A stretch of 5,124 nucleotides of DNA from assembly GCA_003158415.1 (NCBI GenBank), contig PMJA01000294.1:1-5124 (forward strand). Reading direction: 5' to 3'. The translations under genes and the position numbers were made by a program. Origin of the DNA: Methylobacter sp. GTDB lineage: Bacteria > Pseudomonadota > Gammaproteobacteria > Methylococcales > Methylomonadaceae. The notes under the pieces were generated by a model. It was not told where the DNA came from and made no database searches. It saw only the letters and a list, made by a program, of their open reading frames with translations. Positions 1 to 5,124 of this stretch are shown here, piece by piece. The number at the start of each line of letters is the position of its first letter. Position 1 is the stretch's first letter.

Positions 1-414
1 CTGCGCTACAGTACCGAACTGCTGGATGATTTTCCAAGGATCAGAATGCAAAAAATTTAAAAACTTGAACATCGAGTTATAGAAAGTATCAATACCGGTG
101 TATCGGGGTTTTATGAATCGCATGCGCCCAAAATTATTTTTGCCATTTGCGTACATTCATTAGAATGCTGGCTGGTTGCTCATCATGGCGAGCAATCGAC
201 AATTCATGATTGCTTTGAAGTTTTAAAGACTGTCATTAATCCCACTATTATTCGCGTAGCAAAAAAGCAAAAAAACTACGACCAACTGAGCGAACCTTTT
301 AGAGATCGAATAAACATAGATGCTGCGGCAATAAAAGACCCCAGTTTCCGCGTTTTTATTCAAGCGCTGGCAAGCATCGAAGAGCAGGTTTACCAGCTCA
401 ATGATGCAGGCTGA
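1..414 (+). pseudogene. Interrupted 3' part of a DUF4276-like gene
   Basis: Frame 1 reads from the window edge to a TAA at 58-60, then stays open for 117 codons to TGA at 412-414. None of those codons is ATG, GTG or TTG, so the downstream part cannot be a separately started gene. Both sides of the stop look coding: before it comes LRYSTELLDDFPRIRMQKI, after it KLEHRVIESI, then IIFAICVHSLECWLVAHH, and near the end DPSFRVFIQALASI. This order resembles, from memory, the C-terminal half of DUF4276 proteins: a DDFP segment, a K-x-EH helix, a hydrophobic strand ending in H-x-E-x-W/L-L, then a PSF/PHF-x-x-F/W-x-x-x-L helix. If that is right, the TAA is a nonsense mutation just after DDFP. Sampled lines of this stretch are about 37-42% G+C, lower than most of bioA. 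The family assignment is tentative. Other readings are an upstream gene ending at 60 followed by a decayed fragment, or a sequencing error. Confidence 0.55.
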
Positions 415-430
415 AACACATATGATCACC

Positions 431-436
431 TATAAT
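431..436 (+). promoter_or_regulatory. Consensus -10 box upstream of bioA
   Basis: A perfect TATAAT lies 23 bases before the bioA start codon, which would place the transcription start near 443 with a leader of about 17 bases. No good -35 hexamer is found 15-18 bases upstream; the best there are GGCTGA-like sequences at the end of the broken gene. The TG of an extended -10 is also missing. The position, in a 45-base gap before a three-gene unit, is what makes it credible. I saw no biotin-repressor (BirA) operator of the TTGTAAACC type around it. Confidence 0.35.
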
Positions 437-459
437 ATAGCCGGACAACTAGGCATCTT

Positions 460-1809
460 ATGACTAACGAATCCCTTTCCCAGCGCGACCTCTCCGTTTT
501 GTGGCATCCTTGTACGCAAATGAAGGATCATGAAACCTTCCCGATTATTCCCATAAAAAAAGGGCAGGGCGTTTGGCTGGAAGATTTTGACGGCAATCGC
601 TATCTGGATGCGATCAGTTCGTGGTGGGTTAATCTGTTCGGTCATGCCAATCCTGCCATTAATGCCGCGCTGAAAGATCAGCTTGATAATCTTGAACATG
701 TCATTTTTGCCGGATTCACCCACGAATCCGCCATCAATCTGGCGGAAAAGCTGGTCGCAGTGACGCCGACAGGTCTTGACCGTTGTTTTTATGCCGACAA
801 CGGTTCGGCGGCGGTGGAAGTTGCGCTTAAGATGAGCTTTCATTATTGGCGCAATCACGGGCAAACGCAAAAAACCAAATTTATCACGCTGGAAAACAGT
901 TATCACGGCGAAACCTTAGGCGCGTTGGCGGTCGGCAACGTGGCGCTATACAAGGAAACTTACGCGCCGTTATTGATGGATGTAATCACCGTGCCGGGGC
1001 CGGACTGTTACCACCGCGAACCCGGCGAATCGTGGTTTGATTATTCCACGCGCCGCTTTGCGCTGATGGAGCAAACGCTGCAACAGCATAGCGACAGCGT
1101 TTGTGCGGTCATTATCGAGCCTTTGGTGCAGTGCGCGGGCAGTATGCGCATGTACGATCCGGTTTATTTAAAGCTACTGCGCACCGCCTGCGATAAATAC
1201 CGGGTGCATTTAATCGCCGATGAAATCGCCGTCGGTTTCGGGCGCACGGGAACGCTATTTGCCTGCGAACAAGCCGCCATCAGCCCTGATTTTATGTGTT
1301 TATCCAAAGGCTTGACCGGCGGCTATTTGCCGTTGTCGGCGGTGCTAACAACCAATGAGGTTTATCAGGCGTTTTATGACGATTACCAAAAGCTGACGGC
1401 ATTTTTGCATTCGCACAGTTATACCGGCAATGCCTTGGCGTGCAGGGCGGGACTGGCGACGCTGGAAATATTCCAGCAAAACAGCATCATTGAGCATAAT
1501 AAACGATTGGCTAAGATCATGGCGCAAGCGGCGGCGCATTTTAACGAGCATCCGCATGTCGCTGAAGTCCGGCAAACAGGCATGATACTAGCGATAGAAA
1601 TGGTCAAAAACAAGCGCACCCGCGAGCCGTACCCATGGCAAGAACGCCGGGGGCTTAAAGTCTATCAATATGCGCTGTCTAAAGGTGTATTATTACGCCC
1701 TTTAGGCAATGTTATTTATTTTATGCCTCCTTACATCATTACCGAGGAGGAACTGTTATTAATCGCTGACGTGGCCTGGGACGGCATACAGCGGGCGGTT
1801 AAGGATTGA
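460..1809 (+). CDS. bioA: Adenosylmethionine-8-amino-7-oxononanoate aminotransferase (BioA)
   Basis: This PLP enzyme of the biotin pathway transfers an amino group from S-adenosylmethionine to 8-amino-7-oxononanoate (KAPA), giving 7,8-diaminopelargonate (DAPA) in the cytoplasm. The 449 residues are a normal full length for class III aminotransferases of this type. Recognisable blocks are LWHPCTQM (14-21), SSWWVNLFGH (53-62), GSAAVEVALKM (115-125), SYHGETLGALAVG (147-159), ADEIAVGFGRTG with PLP-binding Asp254, SKGLTGG with the Schiff-base Lys283, and LLRPLGNVIYFMPPY with substrate-carboxylate Arg413. Cys18 stands where E. coli BioA has Tyr17, as in Pseudomonas-type BioA. The ATG at 460 is the only sensible start, because an in-frame TAA lies at 433-435; a weak AGG at 451-453 is six bases upstream. 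The stop is one base before rsmE. No other bio gene is present, which matches lineages where bioA is detached from bioBFHCD. Confidence 0.96.
   Translation: MTNESLSQRDLSVLWHPCTQMKDHETFPIIPIKKGQGVWLEDFDGNRYLDAISSWWVNLFGHANPAINAALKDQLDNLEHVIFAGFTHESAINLAEKLVAVTPTGLDRCFYADNGSAAVEVALKMSFHYWRNHGQTQKTKFITLENSYHGETLGALAVGNVALYKETYAPLLMDVITVPGPDCYHREPGESWFDYSTRRFALMEQTLQQHSDSVCAVIIEPLVQCAGSMRMYDPVYLKLLRTACDKYRVHLIADEIAVGFGRTGTLFACEQAAISPDFMCLSKGLTGGYLPLSAVLTTNEVYQAFYDDYQKLTAFLHSHSYTGNALACRAGLATLEIFQQNSIIEHNKRLAKIMAQAAAHFNEHPHVAEVRQTGMILAIEMVKNKRTREPYPWQERRGLKVYQYALSKGVLLRPLGNVIYFMPPYIITEEELLLIADVAWDGIQRAVKD
1801..1805 (+). promoter_or_regulatory. Ribosome-binding site of rsmE
   Basis: AAGGA lies five bases before the rsmE ATG and inside the last codons of bioA. 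It supports the ATG at 1811 as the start and suggests that rsmE is translated from the bioA message. Confidence 0.7.
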
Positions 1810-1810
1810 T

Positions 1811-2575
1811 ATGAGAATTTCGAGATTATACACGCCGGTGCATCTGGCGGCAGGCAAACACATCGAACTGGATGATGACAACGGCCATTATGTCAGGACG
1901 GTGTTGCGTTTAAAAAAAGATGCCGAAATTATTTTATTCAACGGCGCGGGCGGTGAATATTTATGTACGGTAGCCGAAGTCAGCCGGAAAGCCGTGCTGA
2001 TTCTGGCTAATCAGTGGCTAGATCGTAGCGTGGAATCGCCGTTGTTGGTGACGTTGGGCTTAGGCATATCGCGTGGCGACCGCATGGATTTATCGGTGCA
2101 AAAAGCGGTGGAACTGGGAGTGAATCACATTACGCCGTTATTAACCGAGCGTTGCGTGGTGCAGTTTAAAGGCGAGAAGAAACCGCAGCGCCTGCTGCAC
2201 TGGCAAAAAATCGCCCAACATGCAGCAGAACAAAGCGGCAGAACGACCTTACCCGAATTGACCGAGATAGCACAGCTGCAACAGTGGGTAGGTCAGCAGC
2301 AAGGCTTGAAAGTATTTCTCGATCCCTATGCGACAAGCACCTTGGCGGATCTAAGCCCGGAAGACGGGCATGTCACCTTGCTCACCGGCCCCGAAGGCGG
2401 CTTTTCCGGTCAAGAGCGCGATGTCGCCAAAGCCGCCGGGTTTATTCCGGTACGCATGGGCAGCCGCATATTAAGAACCGAAACTGCGTCGCTGGCCGCG
2501 CTAGCTGCCGTGCAAATGCTGTGGGGCGACTTTGGCACACAGATGCCGCCCGCCCTGCCCCCGCAGGAAGATTAA
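1811..2575 (+). CDS. rsmE: 16S rRNA (uracil-1498-N3)-methyltransferase RsmE
   Basis: RsmE methylates N3 of U1498 of 16S rRNA, in helix 44 near the decoding site of the assembled 30S subunit, using S-adenosylmethionine. The 254 residues are close to the family size (E. coli about 243), with a slightly long C-terminal tail rich in Pro, Asp and Glu. The N-terminal PUA-like part covers about residues 1-70 and begins MRISRLY, with the typical HYVRTVLRLK. The SPOUT part follows: GLGISRGDRMDLSVQKAVELGV, ITPLLTERCVV, the KIAQHAAEQSGR segment, LLTGPEGGFSGQE (190-202), and the C-terminal knot RMGSRILRTETA (215-226) that binds the cofactor. The ATG is one base after the bioA stop and has a good AAGGA site, so the two genes are probably co-transcribed. 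bioA-rsmE adjacency is, as I recall, also seen in Pseudomonas. The link to biotin is probably only positional, although both enzymes use S-adenosylmethionine. Confidence 0.95.
   Translation: MRISRLYTPVHLAAGKHIELDDDNGHYVRTVLRLKKDAEIILFNGAGGEYLCTVAEVSRKAVLILANQWLDRSVESPLLVTLGLGISRGDRMDLSVQKAVELGVNHITPLLTERCVVQFKGEKKPQRLLHWQKIAQHAAEQSGRTTLPELTEIAQLQQWVGQQQGLKVFLDPYATSTLADLSPEDGHVTLLTGPEGGFSGQERDVAKAAGFIPVRMGSRILRTETASLAALAAVQMLWGDFGTQMPPALPPQED
2565..2570 (+). promoter_or_regulatory. Ribosome-binding site of the CPBP protease gene
   Basis: AGGAAG in the last codons of rsmE is followed by five bases and the ATG at 2576. It supports this start although the rsmE stop codon directly abuts it. Confidence 0.65.
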
Positions 2576-3457
2576 ATGCTGCGCACGCTGTTTTATGCCC
2601 TCGTGCCGTTATGGGTGTTGCTGGCCTCTATAGCACTGGCTTGCATTGTCAGCTATTTTGTTGTGCTGGGTTTCGGTGAGTTTATCCCGTTTAGAAAAAT
2701 CATCAGTAAAACCACGCAGTTATTTTTGGTGCTGAGCACTTTCCCGGCGATGGTTTATCTGAATATCAACAAGGCGGCGCTGGGATTTGCCGCAAGACAG
2801 GTGTTTTTAAAGCAGTTGCTGCTAGGATTCGGCCTGGGCTTCATCACCCTGATGCCAGTTTTTATAGCCTTGACCGTGCTTAAAATCAATGTGATCGACG
2901 ACACTCAACTGTGGACGGTCGGGCTGGCGGCTAAAACGCTGGTCGTCAGTTTATTGCTGGCGCTGCTTATTTCGCTGATTGAAGAGCCGCTGTTTCGGGG
3001 ACTGCTGTTGGTTGGTTTAAACAAGAAGTTGTCCGTCTTGTGGGCTATTGTAATCAGCTCCACTTATTATGCGGCACTGCATTTTTTAAGCAGCAACACC
3101 GACATATCGCCCCAGGATCTGAATTTATTCAGCGGCTTTACCTTGCTCGGCGGGGCAGTCGCCAATTTACTGAATCCGGGCATACTATCGGCGTTTTTTG
3201 CCTTGTTGATGGTGGGTATTTTTTTAGGCGTGCTCAGGACGCAGGTAAAAGCCAGCTTAGGGCTATGTATCGGTTGCCATACCTGCTGGGTGTGGCAAAT
3301 AAAAATGAACAAGAAGCTGTTTAATACGGATTTCAGCTCGGATTATGCTTATCTGGTCAGCAGCTATGACGGCGTGATAGGGCCATTAGTGACGGTCTGG
3401 CTGATGCTGGCGATTGCCGCTTACTTGATTTATCGGCGGGCTAATCAGGCCGCTTAA
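2576..3457 (+). CDS. CPBP (Rce1-like) family intramembrane metalloprotease/glutamic protease
   Basis: This is a 293-residue polytopic inner-membrane protein of the CPBP/Abi/Rce1 family (Pfam CPBP type). Hydrophobic segments lie at about residues 8-33, 47-63, 80-105, 113-135, 150-169, 183-220 and 268-287, giving roughly seven to eight membrane helices. Motif 1 is clear: EEPLFRG, with Glu136-Glu137 and Arg141 (EExxxR). Motif 2 is YAALH with His169 (usually FxxxH; here Tyr165 is at the Phe place). The last motif is GCHTCWVW with His235. The residue four after His235 is Val, where archaeal Rce1 and many bacterial members have Asn or Asp. Glu136, His169 and His235 remain, so activity is possible but not certain. 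The start abuts the rsmE stop, so it is the third gene of the bioA unit. The substrate is unknown. Bacterial members include bacteriocin-immunity and membrane-processing proteins, but nothing nearby suggests either role. Confidence 0.88.
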   Translation: MLRTLFYALVPLWVLLASIALACIVSYFVVLGFGEFIPFRKIISKTTQLFLVLSTFPAMVYLNINKAALGFAARQVFLKQLLLGFGLGFITLMPVFIALTVLKINVIDDTQLWTVGLAAKTLVVSLLLALLISLIEEPLFRGLLLVGLNKKLSVLWAIVISSTYYAALHFLSSNTDISPQDLNLFSGFTLLGGAVANLLNPGILSAFFALLMVGIFLGVLRTQVKASLGLCIGCHTCWVWQIKMNKKLFNTDFSSDYAYLVSSYDGVIGPLVTVWLMLAIAAYLIYRRANQAA

Positions 3458-3488
3458 ATGACCGGTTATAATTAAATCATAAAAACTA

Positions 3489-3521
3489 TGCGGATAGCAG
3501 TCCGTAGCCATTATATCCGCA
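3489..3521 (+). terminator. Possible terminator or attenuator-like hairpin after the CPBP gene
   Basis: TGCGGATA (3489-3496) and TATCCGCA (3514-3521) are a perfect 8-base inverted repeat around a 17-base loop. A competing shorter stem, CGGA (3491-3494) with TCCG (3501-3504), uses the same left arm. On the + strand the following bases are AATTTATAAT, so there is no T-run and a standard intrinsic terminator is doubtful. On the minus strand the repeat is followed by TAGTTTTTATG, but no minus-strand gene needs it. It may end the bioA-rsmE-CPBP transcript weakly or be part of the next gene's leader. Confidence 0.35.
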
Positions 3522-3524
3522 ATT

Positions 3525-3530
3525 TATAAT
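3525..3530 (+). promoter_or_regulatory. Candidate -10 box for the PAS-GGDEF gene
   Basis: A TATAAT follows the right arm of the hairpin by three bases and lies about 90 bases before the ATG at 3621. No convincing -35 hexamer is present 15-18 bases upstream. The gap is AT-rich, so a chance match is quite possible. Confidence 0.25.
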
Positions 3531-3577
3531 GTCACTTATATTACGTTTCCTAGGGTTGTATGATTTATTTATGTACC

Positions 3578-3589
3578 GGCAGGACTGCC
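3578..3589 (+). repeat. Short palindrome in the leader of the PAS-GGDEF gene
   Basis: GGCAG and CTGCC form a 5-base inverted repeat around GA, 31 bases before the start codon. Its centre GGACTGC (3582-3588) is also the reverse complement of GCAGTCC (3497-3503), which lies in the loop of the upstream hairpin. It could be a protein-binding site or an RNA pairing element. The size is small enough for chance. Confidence 0.3.
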
Positions 3590-3620
3590 TGTGATTCTTA
3601 AAACACCTAGATCGTAAGTG

Positions 3621-5124
3621 ATGAATAGCCTGGACAAAAAAACGGCGATACAATCCGAACAGCTGCGACAGATGTATTCTGCGAGCATTGTGCCGTTAAT
3701 TACCAGCACACTACTGGCTGCGATTCTCGCTTATATGCAGCGAGATGTTATCGATACCTCAGTCGTCGTTGCCTGGTTTTCTCTGATTGCCTTGGTCATG
3801 TTTTCACGGGCGGTTCTTACTTTCGCTTATCAACGTTCCTCGACCGATAGCATGGTCAGAACCAATATCTGGCTGCTAAGGTTTCGTCTGGGCATTCTGA
3901 TAGCCAGTATGGCATGGGGGTCGGCGGGCTTGCTGTTATTTCCTGCCGATTACCCGCAGTATCAGTTGTTCCTGCTCTTTATGTTGGCCGGTTTGACCGC
4001 CGGCGCCGTGACTTCATATTCGGCTGATCTGGTCAGCGCCCTTATATTTTCCGTATTAGTTCTTGCGCCGATTATCATCCGTTTGTCTCTTGTTGGCGAA
4101 GGCTTGTATCTGGCAATGAGTCTGGCGACGACGCTATATCTCGGTTTTTTGATGATGAGTTTGCGGCAGATTAATCGCAATGCCTGCGAGAATATCGTTT
4201 TACGTCTTGAAGCCGCCGAACGGGAAGCAATAGTGAAGATCAGCGAAGAACGCTATCGTTTGTTGCTGAACCATTCGCCTGTGGGCATATTCCATTACGA
4301 TACCAATCTCATCATTACCTATAGCAACAATCACTTTGCCGAGATTCTGCTCAACTCTATTGAGCGCATCATCGGCTTGGATATGAAATTACTCAAGGAT
4401 CAGGCTATCTGGCCAACCTTGAAAAAGGCTTTGCAAGGTGAAATAGGCAATTACGAAGGCCATTACAGCGCCACTTTCAGCAAAGCCGACGTATGGCTAT
4501 CCATGACTTGCGCACCTTTTCAAGATAGCAACGGGGCGATTGTCGGCGGCATAGGCATCGTTCAGGACATTACCGAGCGCAAGTTGTCTGAAGCCGGTTT
4601 ACGCATCGCGGCAACAGTCTTTGAAGCTCAGGAAGGCATGATAGTGACGGATGAAAATGCCATTATTCTTCGGGTAAATTACGCTTTCACCGACATCACC
4701 GGCTACAACCCGGAAGAGGTTATCGGCAAAAATCCCAGCATGTTTGATTCCGGTCGTCAGGATGCGAGTTCTTACGCCGAACTATGGAAAAAGCTCAAAA
4801 CAACGGGCGCATGGGAAGGCGAAGTCTGGAGTCGGCGCAAGAATAACCAATTTTATCCTACCTATCTTACGGTCTCCGCAGTAAAAGACCGAAATAGCAT
4901 CATCACGCATTATGTCGTTACATTTTCCGATATTACGTTGCGTAAAACGGCCGAGGAAGAGATCAAAAGTTTGGCATTCTACGATCCTCTCACCAAACTG
5001 CCCAACAGGCGCCTGCTTCATGATCGGATTCATCAGGCACTGGCTTCCAGTACCCGTACCGGCCTACTCGGAGCGCTGTTGCTGATTGATTTGGACAACT
5101 TTAAAGCGCTCAACGATACGTTGG
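3621..5124 (+). CDS. Membrane PAS-PAS-GGDEF signalling protein (partial, 3' end outside window)
   Basis: The open frame runs from ATG 3621 to the window edge, 501 codons with no stop. An in-frame TAA at 3615-3617 leaves only ATG 3621 or GTG 3618 as starts; the ATG is preferred although its ribosome-binding site is poor. The N-terminal half is a membrane sensor with helices at about 21-39, 48-70, 87-107, 113-133, 137-157 and 160-178, then a charged linker (182-210) that could be a coiled coil. PAS 1 starts at EERYRLLLNHSPVGIF (209-224) and ends in a PAC with DITERK (316-321). PAS 2 starts at AATVFEAQEGMIVTD (330-344), contains NYAFTDITGYNPEEVIGKNP, and ends near DIT (437-439). The GGDEF domain opens with FYDPLTKLPNRRLL (453-466) and LLIDLDNFKALND, which holds metal-binding Asp490. 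The GGDEF signature itself and any EAL domain are off the window. It probably makes cyclic di-GMP in response to a membrane or cytoplasmic signal. The ligand is unknown, and catalytic competence cannot be judged here. Confidence 0.92.
   Translation, partial: MNSLDKKTAIQSEQLRQMYSASIVPLITSTLLAAILAYMQRDVIDTSVVVAWFSLIALVMFSRAVLTFAYQRSSTDSMVRTNIWLLRFRLGILIASMAWGSAGLLLFPADYPQYQLFLLFMLAGLTAGAVTSYSADLVSALIFSVLVLAPIIIRLSLVGEGLYLAMSLATTLYLGFLMMSLRQINRNACENIVLRLEAAEREAIVKISEERYRLLLNHSPVGIFHYDTNLIITYSNNHFAEILLNSIERIIGLDMKLLKDQAIWPTLKKALQGEIGNYEGHYSATFSKADVWLSMTCAPFQDSNGAIVGGIGIVQDITERKLSEAGLRIAATVFEAQEGMIVTDENAIILRVNYAFTDITGYNPEEVIGKNPSMFDSGRQDASSYAELWKKLKTTGAWEGEVWSRRKNNQFYPTYLTVSAVKDRNSIITHYVVTFSDITLRKTAEEEIKSLAFYDPLTKLPNRRLLHDRIHQALASSTRTGLLGALLLIDLDNFKALNDTL

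Noticed and set aside
49..66. Possible programmed frameshift at the A-rich stretch around 50-64
   Set aside because: The sense frame is the same before and after the TAA, so a shift is not needed. No heptamer in the correct phase fits the X XXY YYZ rule, and frame 2 upstream looks less protein-like.
223..429. Minus-strand ORF of 68 residues
   Set aside because: It lies opposite the frame-1 remnant, which has clear protein-like sequence, and has no homologue I recognise and no clear ribosome-binding site.
415..459. Biotin-repressor (BirA) operator before bioA
   Set aside because: No TTGTAAACC-like half sites or long palindrome are present in the gap.
430..906. Minus-strand ORF of 158 residues over the start of bioA
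   Set aside because: It is fully antisense to the highly conserved 5' part of bioA, and its composition is that of a shadow frame.
2284..2679. + strand ORF of 131 residues in another frame across the rsmE/CPBP junction
   Set aside because: It is Arg- and Ala-rich, as expected from out-of-frame reading, and overlaps two well-supported genes.
3067..3312. Minus-strand ORF inside the CPBP gene
   Set aside because: It is antisense to recognisable CPBP motifs and shows no domain of its own.
3601..3620. Strong ribosome-binding site for the PAS-GGDEF gene
   Set aside because: Only a weak TAAG/AAGTG sequence directly touches the start codon, with wrong spacing, so no site is annotated.
3962..4180. 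Minus-strand ORF inside the membrane part of the PAS-GGDEF gene
   Set aside because: It is basic, low-complexity shadow sequence opposite transmembrane helices.
4782..5033. Minus-strand ORF opposite PAS 2 and the GGDEF start
   Set aside because: The + strand here encodes recognisable PAC and GGDEF sequence, so this is a shadow.

Overview
The window looks like chromosomal DNA of a gammaproteobacterium. The BioA belongs to the Pseudomonas-type subfamily (HPCTQM near the N-terminus), bioA sits directly before rsmE as I recall for Pseudomonas, and the last gene is a membrane PAS-PAS-GGDEF sensor. An environmental lineage such as Methylococcales would fit, but that is a guess from style, not a demonstrated assignment. 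No RNA genes, insertion sequences, CRISPR arrays or integrases were seen. All supported genes lie on the + strand.

Layout: (1) 1-414 holds the 3' part of a gene that is broken by an in-frame TAA at 58-60. The 117 sense codons after that stop contain no ATG, GTG or TTG, so this is a decayed or interrupted reading frame rather than a small gene. What remains resembles the C-terminal half of DUF4276-type proteins (TOPRIM-like, often found beside ATPase genes in accessory or defence contexts). It is more AT-rich than its neighbours. (2) 460-3457 is a tightly packed unit: bioA (biotin synthesis), rsmE (16S rRNA m3U1498 methyltransferase) and a CPBP/Rce1-type membrane protease. The gaps are 1 and 0 bases, with good ribosome-binding sites inside the preceding genes. 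A consensus TATAAT lies just before bioA. (3) 3458-3620 is a 163-base intergenic gap with two small inverted repeats, a possible terminator or attenuator-like structure and a second TATAAT. (4) 3621 to the window end is a six-helix membrane protein with two PAS domains and the beginning of a GGDEF domain, cut by the window edge.

The three operon genes do not form one pathway. Biotin synthesis, ribosomal RNA modification and a membrane protease probably share only transcription. The last gene is separated from them and probably has its own promoter, acting in cyclic-di-GMP signalling. Most of the window is ordinary core genome. The points worth a second look are the broken gene at the left edge, the apparent loss of the usual Asn in the last CPBP motif, and the folded intergenic leader before the GGDEF gene. 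I found no convincing new biological system inside these 5.1 kb. If one exists, the broken DUF4276-like gene points to sequence left of the window.
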